From Theocolax elegans (Eukaryota > Arthropoda > Insecta > Hymenoptera > Cerocephalidae), in the NCBI GenBank assembly GCA_026168455.1, contig CM047426.1, positions 70,645,986 through 70,709,985 on the forward strand: 64,000 nt of DNA, written 5' to 3'. Position 1 is the first letter of the stretch; each line of letters starts with the position of its first letter. The notes under the pieces were generated by a model that was given only the letters and a program-made list of their open reading frames with translations, was not told the origin of the DNA and made no database searches. The position numbers and the translations under genes are program-made. Below, one piece after another: positions 10,125 to 21,136 of this stretch.

Positions 10125-10530
10125 GTGAAAAATGCGTTATTTTTCAATTGAAATACTTGACGATTCAATGTTGATTTCAGGTCTTTCTAGCGCGATAACA
10201 TTTTAAAAGTAAAATATCAATTGAAAAAGTGTGATTGGATCTACACCATTCTTGTATAAGTTTTACACCTTCATAGAAGGTGTTCCTTATTATATTTAGT
10301 TGTTGGATTATGTGTTATTACATAAGATTGCAGGTTATAATAAAATAAACAAAAATAGTAAGCCAAATAATGTAGGGCACTTTACTGAAAAAATACATTA
10401 TTTTTCAACTGAAATACTTGCCAATTTTATTTTGATTTCAGTATTTTCTGGTGCTATAACTTATTTTAAAGTAAAATAACAATTGCAAAAGTATGTTTGG
10501 AATTACACCATACTTGCAAATTTTTACTTC
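10125..10530. repeat. Diverged direct repeat pair (~145 bp each) with a small hairpin
   Basis: 10125-10270 and 10381-10530 align in the same orientation (TTATTTTTCAAYTGAAATACTT ... CAATTGMAAAAGT ... TACACCAT). Similarity is roughly two-thirds to three-quarters by eye. The first unit ends in the hairpin ACACCTTCataGAAGGTGT (10265-10283). A third relative, inverted, lies around 14460-14660 with the same hairpin. The family is unknown. Confidence 0.6.
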
Positions 10531-10958
10531 TTTTTGGAAAGTGTTAAAATGTTCCCTAAAAATAGTTTTAAATACAGAAAGTTAACTTTATACATTTAAT
10601 AAGAAATAAACAAATTATTGACGTGAACATTAGTAATTAAAATATCTAAGAATTGCTTTTTATTTCATAATCAACATTTTTTACTGTTATTAAAAAATAT
10701 AACATTATATTATTTACCTATAATGCAGTAGTTATTGAACTATGAAAACGAGGAGAAGAATATAAAAAAAATGTAAAAAGTATATTTAGAAGTATTAATT
10801 AAATTTTTTTCTGAAAAATTTTAAATACTATAATTCTTATTATTACTATTGAAAAAACTTAAATTAGGGTATATTCGTAAACGGACATAATATATTTTAG
10901 ATTTGAATTATAGGTATTAATAAGATTAAAAAACTTAGTTTAGAAAATGTCACAAATA

Positions 10959-11820
10959 AATTATTAATATTTGTTTTTACTGTAATTTTGATGACTAATA
11001 TTATAACACAATATTATACATAAGAATCATATTTTGGTCTAATATGTATATTATATATCAAAAGGCGCGATAGCGCCTGACGCAAGTATAGGCACGAGAG
11101 CCATTATATACAGCTAACTAGCCCCCCCAGATTTTTACTATTAAACTACTTCAATATTACTTATTTATTTTGTGCTATTGGCCACGCATTACTTTCCTTA
11201 TTGCTAACCCTCACTGTACAACAAGTTTTGTCCGAATTCATTCACGCATAATCAAGAAAATCGATGCCAAAGATATTGCTTGCTGAATTCCTTTTCTCAA
11301 TTTTTACTTCTTCCCTTTTTTCGCCTCCCTATGTATATGATAGCGATATGGGAGATGTGTGAGATAGAAAGACGGCGTTGCGCGCCAGCAGGTCAAAGAA
11401 CGCGTACAGAGGTCCCAACGATTGGTATTTGGCAGGACATTTAGTTTAGATGTGGCAGCGAGAGGGCGCTATATTATACTGCTACTGTCAGCTCAGTACT
11501 GTCTGTTGACATGCATTTTGTTTGGTTATAGTTTTATATCAAAGTATAAAGTATTCAACATCTATTTATTGTGACAAATTTTTTATTAATTTAAATTTTC
11601 TGAATTATTCTGATTAAAAATTAATTTTTTTAATTTTTTATAACCATAGGAAGGTTGTCGATACAATGCTTTGCACATTGCAGTCAAAGTCACACAAAGT
11701 CCACAAATGTGTAAATTAATATTTTGGTACGTTGGACATCCAGAATTTGTTAAAATGTTTTATAATGAAACCGATAAAACCAAAAGTTATGTAGATAGGG
11801 CATATATGTTACAAGATTTT
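10959..11820. other. Intergenic AT-rich region
   Basis: I see no sustained frame. Small items are a hairpin AGGCGCgataGCGCCT near 11060-11080 and a GC-richer patch at 11340-11480. This stretch is otherwise unremarkable. Confidence 0.5.
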
Positions 11821-12742
11821 GTTTAAACATGGTGAAATTCACTACAGCTCCAGTGATTGGAAATAAATAGTACAATTATTATATTACTCGAGTAACTGGG
11901 AAGTCCATTCAGATTATATGCAAGCTATCATGTGATGAATTGTTATCAATTGGTTTGTTTTAGTTTTATTTATTTACCAGAAAGTCTCTCGAGAACATAT
12001 ATTCATGAAGTGTAATAGAAACTTTACATATATAAGATAGTTTGCGTACAATCTTAATAGACTTCCCAGTGACTCCAGTCTAGTGGATATAAATTAAGAA
12101 TTGTTTAAACATGGTGAAATTCACTACAACTTCAGTATTTGGAAATAAATAGTACAATATATTACTTGAGTAACTGGAAAGTCCATTCAGATTAAATATG
12201 TGTTGAATTCTTATCAATTGGTTTGTTTTACTTTTATTTGTTTGACACAAAGTCTCTCGAGAGAATATATTAATGAAGTAAAATAGAAACTTTATATATA
12301 TAAAATAGCTTGCGTATAGTCTCAATAGACTTCCCAGTGACTCCAGTCTAGTGGATATAAATTAAGAATTGTTTAAACATGGTGAAATTCACTATACAGC
12401 TTCAGTGATTGGAAATAAATAGTACAATACTATTATATTACTCGAGTAACTGGAAAGTCCATTCAGATTAAATATGTGTTGAATTCTTATCAATTGGTTT
12501 GTTTTACTTTTATTTGTTTGACACAAAGTCTCTCGAGAGCATATATTCATGAAGTAAAATAGAAACTTTATATATATAAAACAGCTTGCGTATAGTCACA
12601 ATATAGACTTCCCAGTGACTCCAGTCTAGTGGATATAAATTAAGAATTGTTTAGACATGATGAAATTCACTACAACTCCAGTTATTGGTAATAAATAGTG
12701 CAATATTAACTCGAGTAGCTGGGAAGTGCATACAGATTATAT
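11821..12742. repeat. Satellite-like tandem repeat, ~275-bp unit, about 3.3 copies
   Basis: Units begin at GTTTAAACATGGTGAAATTC at 11821, 12103 and 12371, and at a variant (GTTTAGACATGATG) at 12649. That gives spacings of 282, 268 and 278. Each unit holds ACTCGAGTAACTGG, TCTCTCGAGAG/A and CTTCCCAGTGACTCCAGTCT in the same order. The last unit is cut off near 12742. There is no coding. Confidence 0.9.
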
Positions 12743-12966
12743 TAGTTTATACTTTTCAATAGAGCAATAGTTACACTTTCTTCTTTTTTTAAAGGATAAT
12801 TTTTACTTTTTACCCTATTCTAAAGAGTAATTTTTATATTTTGCACTGTTCAAAGAGTAATTTTAGTTGTTTAGTCGTTTAAAAGGCGTTGTTTTGGGAT
12901 TTTTAACGTTACTTAAAGAGTAGTAAAGTCATCATATTACTCATTTAAGGTTCAGTTTTTACTCTT
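12743..12966. repeat. Irregular short repeats of AAAGAGTAATTTT
   Basis: The motif AAAGAGTAATTTT or AAAGGATAATTTTTAC recurs about six times with 25-40 base spacing. It lies between the satellite and the foldback. Confidence 0.45.
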
Positions 12967-14268
12967 TGGGGTTCAGAGTGTGTGAAGAAACTTTTTTAAT
13001 TTAACTGAATTTTCCTGAACGAAATGTCAGATCCAAATTACACGGATCTACACCTTTTAACATAAATATTATAATTAATATATTAAATAAAAATCTAAAA
13101 AAATTCATAACAGGTAGCTTAAAACAAAAGCAAGGGCATAGCGTTTTGATTTTATAAGAAATAATAATTTTTTTATTAATAATTGAGTAAACATTTTTTA
13201 GATGCTAATTATTAGTAAATAAGTCATAAACTTTCAACGCAAATATTGTAATTTTAAATAATCAATTTAAAAATTTGGAAAATTTTGGGTATATTGCTAA
13301 GACATTCAGACTAAGACATTCATTGCTAAGACATTTTTAACTTTTAATAATCACAAAATATAAATTAAAAATAGATGGATTTCATTATAATCAATAGGTA
13401 AAGCAAAACAATTTTTTTGAACATAGTTTATAGGAACAACATGAAAAAAATTTCTCACTTCTGCGCTCAAGCGTACAAATTTTTTAGCTACATTACAATG
13501 GGATGGTTTTTGTTATTGGCATTAAAAAAATTTTGCTTCCACACACTCTGATGTAGAATTTTGTGCTGTTTCAGAATCCCTGGTCAAATATTTGGCCAGA
13601 TTTAAAGGAGAAATGACAAAACCAATTTAAATACTACAAAAAACACCAATTATTAATTAAAAAAAAACTTTTAGTCCTTTTTTTCAGAATGTTATTGCAA
13701 ATATAATCTATGCTCAAAATATGAAGAAAAGTGAAGAGAATAATTGCTGTTTAAATCAGTATTTTTTTCATAATACTCGCTTTTTCAAATTATTGTTAAT
13801 TTATCGAATAAGTAACCTTGAATCATCATAATAACTTATATATTATAGCTTCTTTGATAAACATAAATATCTTACCATATAGTTTATACATGGCGGGATC
13901 TATATGGCCATCGTAAATGTATGAAAAAAGTAACAAATCGTAAATTTTCGTTCATTTCAGGCGTTATTTGCAGATTATAAGGTAGATAAAAAATGTTTTT
14001 CACTAAAAGTAACTTGTTTAAAGTGCAACTATTCTCTTCGCTTTTCTTCACATTTTGAGTGTACATTATATTTTTTTAAGTATACATTATATTAGCGATA
14101 AAATTCTAAAAAAACTCGAGAACAAATTTTTTTCTCTAATTTTGGTGTTTTTTTTGTTTACATTGGTCTTATCATTTTTGCTTTAAATCTGGCCAAAATT
14201 TTGACAAGGGATTCTGACAGCAGAAAATCTTACGTCAGAATGTCTAGAAGCAAAATTTTTTTTAACAC
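12967..14268. mobile_element. Foldback cluster with three related ends
   Basis: 13523-13745 and about 14040-14266 are inverted copies (AAATTTTGCTTCcacacacTCTGA...GTGCTGTTTCAGAATCCCTG versus its diverged complement). They enclose about 290 bases. A third copy of the outer ~28 bases lies inverted at 12967-12994 (TTCAGAGTGTGTGAAG), so 12967-13552 also has inverted ends. This suggests two overlapping elements or a partial duplication. The chance frames inside are not supported. Confidence 0.7.
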
Positions 14269-15522
14269 GCACGAATTTCGCGTTTTTGCGCACTAAAAAT
14301 AGGGCCTAAAGTATCCCTTTAGCAACCGGCGGGCGCAAAAGTACTTTAGCGCTGCCGAGATTCAACAAACAAGAAAGACTATCTTATCTGCTCCCTAAAT
14401 TTAGCGATTTAGATATTTATTTAGATATTGGTGTGTGTATAATTTTAAGCTCCATAAAAAGTTTCTGCAATTGAAAGTGCTGAAATCAAAATAGTAACGG
14501 CAAGTATTTTATAGATATCAACAGAAATTTTTTATTTATTTATTAAATATTTCACGTTGAATTTGTGCCTCCAGACAGTATACTTTATATAAAACACCTT
14601 CTACGAAGGTGTCAACATTCGCAAGTATGGTTTTCAATCACACTTTCAAAAATGTTATCTGATAAGAAAATCTTTAATTATTACTCCCATCCTATTTCTA
14701 CTTATATTTTGCTTTAACTCCATAAAAAGTTTCTGCAATAGAAGGTACTGTAATCAAATATCGACAAGTAATTTTAATTAAATACTAGCCATATTACCTC
14801 GGTCGCTAACGCTCCCTCGGTTGAATTACATTTTTGAGGCTAGACGTTGATTATAAAGTGTAGTCTTAAATTTATTATTAGTTTATAACAAATAAATTTT
14901 AAACGATACAATTATTTTCTTTTATTTTCAAACCAATTTTTTTCATGTGCTTTAAACTATTAATTAAAATTTGTTGTTATATTATTAAAACAAATAAAAA
15001 TAAATTATGAAATATTTTATTTTAAAGAATTTATACAATTTATTCCTTTTACTCATCATGATATTTAACTATAACAGTTTATTTTCGAATGTTGGTTTGT
15101 ATTATTTTCTCTTTGCATTTACAGGCTTGAGACTGTCATATAATGAACGTAAATATAATGTGTATTAAAAGTTTCAAATATTTGATTTTCTAACATATAT
15201 ATATTTCAAAATTATGTATGGTATAATACGTCAATATTTTAAAATTGATAAAAATATACGTTCCAATATGGCTGCACTAAAAATAAAATAAATAATATAA
15301 TATGGCATCTCGTATATTCATATTTATTTTATATATGTTGTAATTTTTTGTTTCATTAATATCTAAACAAAGTTCTAAAATAATATCACTTTTTGCAGAC
15401 AATGTATTCTAACAAGTATTATCAAAATATTTTAATTGATATTTAATTAATGCTATATTAGACAATTAATTATTTTAAAATTTGTATATTTTATAAATAA
15501 TTATGTCAATAAAAAGTCGTTT
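14269..15522. other. AT-rich non-coding stretch with small repeats
   Basis: It holds the hairpin ACACCTTCtacGAAGGTGT at 14594-14612, and a motif at 14796-14830 made of ACCTCGGTCGCTAAC followed by GCTCCCTCGG. A relative of that motif occurs in opposite orientation near 59160-59190. No frame looks coding. Confidence 0.5.
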
Positions 15523-15990
15523 GATGCAGACAATGAATTTTAAATTTGTTTATTTCTTCAGTATTTTAGTAAAAAAATATCGCTTGATGCAGACAATGAA
15601 TTTTAAATTTGTTTATTTCTTCAGTATTTTAGTAAAAAATGTCTCTTGATGCAGACAATGAATTTTAAATTTGTTTACTTTTTCAGTATTTTAGTAAAAA
15701 AATGTCTCTTGATGCAGACAATGAATTTTAAATTTGTTTATTCCTTCAGTATTTTAATAAAAAAATGTCTCATGATGCAGACAATGAATTTTAAATGTGT
15801 TTATTTCTTCAGTATTTTAGTAAAAAAATGTCGCTTGATGCAGACAATAAATTTTTAATTTGTTTATTTCTTCAGTATTTTAGTATAAAAATGTCGCTTG
15901 ATGCAGACAACTAATATTTTAATATTTGTTTATTTCTTAGGTAATGATATATTGAAATGTAGCTTGATGTAAATAATGTATACTTGAAGA
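15523..15990. repeat. Minisatellite, 63-bp unit, seven to eight copies
   Basis: GATGCAGACAATGAATTTTA starts at 15523, 15586, 15648, 15711, 15774, 15837, 15900 and (diverged) 15966. The unit is mostly 63 bases, a multiple of three, so an open frame of 21-residue repeats (MQTMNFKFVY...) appears by construction. Each unit contains TTTATTTCTTCAG, a polypyrimidine-AG string. It is next to the 3' side of the Helitron. Confidence 0.92.
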
Positions 15991-16113
15991 ATATTCTTTA
16001 TTATACGTAATTTTATCTACAAATTTTGTCTAATGCTTATATCTTATTGTTTTATAATTCGTTTGCCTAATAAGTCGACCTTAAATTGATTTTTAAGAAT
16101 AAAAAAAAACTAT

Positions 16114-16632
16114 TTAAGCGCCAAACACTTCAGAAAAAACTATATTCGTTGTATATATTATTACATTATTATTTAAATTACTCTCATTTATATTAAGTAT
16201 ATCTCCTTCTGTATTAGTGAGTATCATTGACGATTTCGAAAATTTTATTTTTAGATTTTTTTCATCTGTAACTCTTGATAATGCAACATATAATTGACCA
16301 TGACTAAATACAGGTCTTGGTAAATATAGACCTACTTTTTTAAATGATTGACCTTGTGCTTTATGTATGGTCATAGCGAAACTTGGTCTAATAGGAAATT
16401 GTCGTCTAACCATATGGAAAGGTATATCATCCTTTGATGGACATAAATCTATTCTTGGAATCATCACAATTTGTCCTGAATTTTTACCTGTTATAATTTT
16501 TCCATATATAGAGTACTGTTTTAAATCTGTAATCATGAACCTGGTACCATTACATAAACCTCCATCTAAATGCAAATTCCTAAGTAACATAACGATCATT
16601 CATAATGAATTTATAAAATCTATTGTTATTGT
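16114..16632 (-). pseudogene. Helitron helicase, C-terminal half
   Basis: MLLRNLHLDGGLCNGTRF, then FPIRPSFAMTIHKAQGQSFK and YVALSRVTDEKNLKIK, are the late motifs of Pif1-family helicases as found in Helitrons (R-N-L-x-x-x-x-G-L-C-N-G-T-R; A-x-T-I-H-K-x-Q-G; Y-V-A-L-S-R). Two in-frame stops separate it from the upstream part. The usual segment just before MLLRN appears to be deleted. The enzyme would unwind DNA during rolling-circle transposition. Confidence 0.88.
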
Positions 16633-17247
16633 TTAATCCAACTTATTATTTTCATCATTAGTAATACTATCAATGCTTAAATATATCTTACCGTCACCTT
16701 CAATTCTTTCAATTATTTCGTTATTAATTGCTAAAACATCACTATTTATAGGTGAAAGAATTACTTTGTCTTTAAGAGTATGTAAATCATCAATATTTAT
16801 TTTATTACCACAAATATAATCTATCAAATTATTAAATGTAATAAATTCTGATGGAATTTTTATAACGTAATTATCAATTTCAAATTTTGTAATATTTTTA
16901 TTTTCTCCAATATTTAATAACCACGTTTTAAACATACTGTTTGAATTGACCAATCTTAAATTAATATTTAATGTAAGTTTTTGAAATAATTGCCATAAAG
17001 AACTACTTTTTACACATGATTCTAATATTTGAGTTCTATTTCCGTATCGAACTATAGGAAGTGTTTGTCGAAAATCGCCAGATGTTACTAATATTTTACC
17101 ACCAAACGGTTTATTATTTCGACATAAATCTCTGAAAAAAATATCTATAGCTTCTAATGCATATTTACAAGTCATTGATATTTCATCCCAAATTATTAAT
17201 TTAATATTTTTTAAAATTTGACCAATTTGTGAATTTGGTGAAATGTT
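16633..17247 (-). pseudogene. Helitron helicase, middle part with Walker B
   Basis: Reading through the stop at 17246-17248, the same frame gives IKLIIWDEISM, the Walker B box. It continues as KILVTSGDFRQTLPIV, where GDFRQxLP is the signature of Pif1/Helitron helicases. The rest leads to the CxxxSxLW and NxRL blocks. The only break from the upstream Walker A part is the single TGA. Confidence 0.88.
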
Positions 17248-17710
17248 TCATGTTGATTGTTCGTTTAAATTAAATGGTATTTTAAATGTTGAATAAATAG
17301 TTTTACCACCTATTAATAAATTTGCTGCAATACCAGTCCAAGCAACTGCTAACTCTGGTATTTTGTTTAATTTCACAAATTTTATAATAGCATTTAATAA
17401 ATAACTTTTTCCACTACCACCAGGACCATCTATAAAATATAAATTTTCTTTTTTATTATCGTAAACTGCTTCTACTATTGTATCAAATATTGTTTTTTGT
17501 TCCAATGTTAAAGATTTTAACAATATTTCTATGTCATTATCTTCATTTGCAATACTATCATTATAAAACATATCATTGTGATTTTCATTATCAATATTAT
17601 CAATATTAGGTAAATTAAATTGTTGCAATGTTAAATTATGTTTTGATAAAACGTTGTCTATAATTTTTAAAGCCTTTTTTTCTCCTAAAATTTCAGGTAA
17701 TTTAGGATCA
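17248..17710 (-). pseudogene. Helitron helicase, N-terminal part with Walker A
   Basis: The frame contains LTLEQKTIFDTIVEAV, then FIDGPGGSGKSYLLNAI, a clear Walker A (GPGGSGKS) of the Pif1/Helitron family, and AVAWTGIAANLL. The frame is open upstream to about 17700 (LPEILGEKKALKII). There, a one-base frameshift near the A-run of KYKNISL separates it from the Rep part. Confidence 0.9.
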
Positions 17711-18830
17711 AAGAAATGTTTTTATACTTATTATAAAGTTTCAAGGCATCAAAATTGTGATCAAATGATATAATGAAAGCGAAAAGTTCACATAGTGCCT
17801 GTGGAAATTGAAAATTACAATTTTCTTCTAAACATTTATCCCATTCATTATCAGTAATGATTAAACCTCTAACTATACATGTTTCATAAAATGTATCATA
17901 AACAACGCCTTCGTATGAGCGTATATCTTCAAAAGATTCGGCCCCACGTACATAAAGTAATAATAATCTATGAAAAAATCGTTCTCGATCTTTAGGATTT
18001 ACATGAAACATTCTGACTAGAATGGGTTTAGTAAACTGTTTTTGCTTGTTCCATTCTTTTTTTATCTTGTCGTAAACATAATATTGAGGAATTTCACCAT
18101 AAAGATATTTCTTGACTTTCACATCAGATGAATTTAGTAAAACCCAACTTGTTAATGTTGTTCGATCATTTTTATTAATTAATTTGTCTTCAGATCCTTC
18201 TTTAAAATAGACAAATTGTTCATCTTCAAGGTGTACAGCTAATCTATATATTGCATGTGATTGCGAATGTAATTTATATTCTTTCATACGATACATAGCC
18301 TCGGGTGGACAAACATACCTTGTAGAAATATATTCGGATATTTCGTCGTAATTTAGAACATTGTCTTTTTGCACATTTTCAATTTCTACATTTTTTGTTT
18401 CTGTATTACTGAATTTTATTAAAGCTGTGCCTGGGCCTTTGTAAAGATATTTAAATAAATATTTTATAGATTTTATTGTATTACATATTTCTACGTTAAT
18501 GTGACATTCAAGTTTTAGAAGTAGATATGGATTATATGGAACAACAAAACTATTATCCGCGATTTTATTGTTGGAGTACTTATGTTATTTTTATTTCGTT
18601 ATTTCGTCTACGATAAATTGGATAACCATTAGGAGATGTTTGTGTTGTAGTACTAATACATTTTGGATAATGTTTTGTACAATATATTTTCTTCCATCCA
18701 TACATACACTATTTTTATTCTGAATTCCACAAGGAGCATGAATCATATTTTGTTTTACTAATTCATATAGTCTCGAAAATTTATTTTTATCAGGAATTTC
18801 TGCACATATGATATTATCAATTTTATCTGT
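17685..18830 (-). pseudogene. Helitron Rep region, C-terminal part with tyrosine segment
   Basis: From about 18830, [27 protein letters not shown] and, after some breaks, NPYLLLKLECHINVEICNTI and KYLFKYLYKGPG are readable. The open frame 18374-17685 then gives NYDEISEYISTRYVCPPEAM, the E-x-x-x-Y-x-x-x-R-Y-x-x-x-x-E-A segment that carries the Helitron nicking tyrosines. This part is well preserved. Stops around 18560-18600 break it. Confidence 0.85.
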
Positions 18831-18833
18831 ATT

Positions 18834-19812
18834 TTAAATTTTGTTTAGTTCAGTTAACCATAATTCGTGTTTCAATAATTCCTCCATTAATACCTTTACT
18901 TTTAGGTCAAATACATGCACTATCAGATCTGGTCTGTCAAGCGTATTTTCATATTCTAATAAATTTTCTGTAATCTCGTTCCATTTAGGATTGCACGTCA
19001 TTGTCAGAAAAATGTCTGGTTTTTCATTATTTTGTATTATGGTTGTTGCATCTAAAAAGTTCTGTTGCATCGCTCTAGGACTACCTATATAACTAGACGG
19101 TAGTATAACCATTTTATCAATAGAAACATGTTTATTATTATTTTTATTGTTAAGTTGATCCATTTATTTTCAACTTTAGACCATGAGTTTAGGATAAACT
19201 GGTTTGATAAACTTTTGAGATTTAAACATGGATTAAATTCTTTTCGAATACTAGATCTATATGAATAATATTGCAAGGCAGATATATTATTATATTTTTT
19301 TTCATCAGATAAACTTTTCATACATGGTTCCCAACCTGAATCACCGAAAGGAAATATTAATGGATTCACCATTGGGTCAATGTCTTTGTTTATAATTGCA
19401 ATTGATTGAGTTTTTTTTCCTTTTTGAAAAATACATATATCTCTGTTAGAAGGTGGTTCTCCATTTTCTCCAACATAGACGATAACAACTTTATTACATA
19501 CTGCTATTTGCGATTTGTTTTTTAATGCTTTATCTCTAGTTAAATACATTTTAATTTCTTGAATTGGACGATCTGATCTTATTGAACGTTCATGTTCTTC
19601 ATGTTCAATTTCATGGATCATTTTATAAGCACTTGCAAATGGATTTATGTCACGTAATATACTATCTAAATCTTGTATTAATTCCTTGTTTAAATTATTT
19701 TGATTTGACTGAGACAATTTGTATTCGTTTGCCATTTTATTATCAAGTATATACAATTGGCCAAATTTTGGACGATCTAATTCATTTGGGTGTAAAGCAT
19801 ATATATATATTG
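18834..19812 (-). pseudogene. Helitron_like_N domain, HUH motif missing
   Basis: HPNELDRPKFGQLYILDNKM opens the readable part near 19805. NPFASAYKMI, PLIFPFGDSGW and IGSPRAMQQNFLDA follow, then KPDIFLTMTCNPKWNEI, typical of the Helitron N-terminal Rep domain. Frames change near 19160. The segment after KVLMEELLK jumps to HELWLTELNKI and a stop, so the stretch that normally contains the GLPHAH (HUH) metal site seems deleted. Without it the Rep nuclease cannot nick. Confidence 0.85.
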
Positions 19813-20061
19813 ATGTTTATTATTATCTGTTGTACGTAGTGTACGGGATTTCTTATGTTTATGTAGAAAACGCTACGTCACAACCTCTGAAAGAATATGT
19901 AATAAAAATATAGAAAATGAATTTTTGTGAGTAGAATTACACTTTATAATTTTTCTCACACTCACACACGTACCATTTTGGATTATTTCGGTAAAAGAAA
20001 TGTTTCCTATGTTGTTACAATTTATTTTTACATAAAACGTCGGGTTCCATTTAGTGACGTA
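19813..20061. other. Short AT-rich spacer with inverted copy of the ACGTAG hairpin
   Basis: 19834-19882 (ACGTAGTGTACGGGATTTCT ... AACGCTACGT) is the inverted relative of 1863-1908. The rest is non-coding. Confidence 0.45.
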
Positions 20062-20470
20062 GGGTTAATTATTACTCTCGATATAATTTTAGATAAGTAA
20101 AAGGAATTTTATTCTTCCTTTCTCGTCCTCTCAAAATGGCTGTCTCAGTACATGCCTAGATCTCCTACCTGTGTCGTCAATACTTGTCTCGCCGACGGGA
20201 CAATGGCGGGACCATTAAATTCTTTCTTTCACTTAACTCTACCTGGGCGAGGGAGAGTATTAAAATGGGTAAATAAATCATACGTCGATTAAATAAATCC
20301 AATGATTATTTATACAATATTTTTCCCTCCCTTTTACAATCTTCCTCTTATTCACTACAAGTTCTATCATAAATTACGAAAACTATCTAGATAATTATAA
20401 AGGAATTCCTCGATATAACATAGGAAAGCATATATTTCTCATTTATCCTTATTTGCAATAGAAAAAAAAA
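20062..20470. repeat. Dispersed repeat R1, copy 2
   Basis: This is a near match to 1912-2265 in the same orientation, with about 56 more bases after TAAATAAATCATACG. It is non-coding. Confidence 0.7.
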
Positions 20471-20471
20471 T

Positions 20472-20563
20472 TATTTTTCTGCCCTCCGGCCGGAAAGCGG
20501 CAACTTCCCGGCCGCTGCGCGAATTGAAGTCGCCGTTTTCCGGCAACGTCGAGCAGAAAAATA
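20472..20563. repeat. GC-rich inverted-repeat module
   Basis: It begins TTTTTCTGCCCTCCGGCCGG and ends TTTTCCGGCAACGTCGAGCAGAAAAA. The ends mirror each other (CTGC/GCAG, CCGG/CCGG) and the middle is GC-rich (GGCCGCTGCGCG). It stands out sharply from the AT-rich flanks. Confidence 0.5.
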
Positions 20564-20570
20564 GTATACA

Positions 20571-20683
20571 CACCTTGGCCAGTAAAAAAGAAAGCCTCGG
20601 ATCACATGTTCGTCAACCTCGGCTTCGCCTCGGCCGACAATTACATGTGATCCGAGACATTTCTTATTTTACTGGCCATGGTA
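20571..20683. mobile_element. Small foldback MITE with ~45-bp arms
   Basis: ACCTTGGCCAGTAAAAAAGA, running through CTCGGATCACATGT, is mirrored by ACATGTGATCCGAG and TTACTGGCCATGGT. The loop contains CTCGGCTTCGCCTCGG, itself a small GC hairpin. It is followed by TA microsatellite. Confidence 0.8.
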
Positions 20684-20760
20684 TGTAATATACTATATAT
20701 ATATATATTTATATATAATTATTTACACACACATATATATATGTAGCGTCTCGCTACATA
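20684..20760. repeat. TA and ACACAT microsatellite
   Basis: Runs of TATATA, then ACACACATATATATATG. Simple sequence. Confidence 0.8.
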
Positions 20761-21106
20761 CGCTCAAGCTAAAATAAATTTTATTTTTAAAATTATTAAC
20801 CATTTAATTAATACCGTATTATGAACTACAAGATAATAATATTCAAATAATTTTACATATGTAAAGAGATCTTGTATACACAAAAACACAAAACAATACA
20901 CTTATACACATGGCCCCCGGGTGTAGTATCAGGCTAACGGACCAAATACACTGTGAATCGGCCATGCAGCAACAGGCCGTTTGCAGGTATTTTGGGCCGT
21001 CGCGTGCACACTGCGCAAGTGCGCAGTCGCTCTGTCCCTCTCTCTCCCTCTCGCAACGTCTATTCGTTGCCGGTAGCGTGTACGTCTGCTGTGTGATGTG
21101 CCGGTG

Positions 21107-21114
21107 TATATAAG
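21107..21114 (+). promoter_or_regulatory. TATA box, candidate promoter
   Basis: TATATAAG lies at the 3' end of a GC-rich, pyrimidine-rich block (21000-21106). Transcription would start near 21137, just upstream of the donor at 21175. Confidence 0.45.
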
Positions 21115-21136
21115 GTCTGCCTCGAATCGCGATGCC

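Larger units (their letters stand above)
9159..10958. mobile_element. Long inverted-repeat element with ~245-bp arms
   Basis: 9159-9410 and about 10735-10958 are inverted copies, matching by eye over nearly the whole arm (ATTTGTGACATTTTCTAAA ... TTTAGAAAATGTCACAAAT). They share the CTTCTCCTCG block and a TTACGAATATACCCTAAT block. The left arm has an extra ~18 bases near 9202. The inner region holds two smaller inverted-repeat insertions and a diverged direct repeat, listed separately. It has no coding frame. The outer edge of the left arm overlaps the first codons of Gypsy-C Gag. Confidence 0.8.
16082..19812 (-). mobile_element. Decayed Helitron
   Basis: The minus strand encodes, in order, a Helitron Rep-type N-terminal region and a Pif1-like helicase, in fragments that share one reading register except for a few breaks. 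The 5' end is cut at a TA microsatellite (19800-19812), so the first part of RepHel is missing. I could not find a convincing 3' hairpin plus CTRR end. The 63-bp minisatellite lies on its 3' side. Genes are detailed separately. Confidence 0.85.

Noticed and set aside
11821..12742. LTR pair
   Set aside because: More than two head-to-tail copies at ~275-bp spacing with nothing between them: a tandem satellite.
15646..15858. 70-codon frame of 21-residue repeats
   Set aside because: It is a by-product of the 63-bp minisatellite unit being a multiple of three; no start context or domain.
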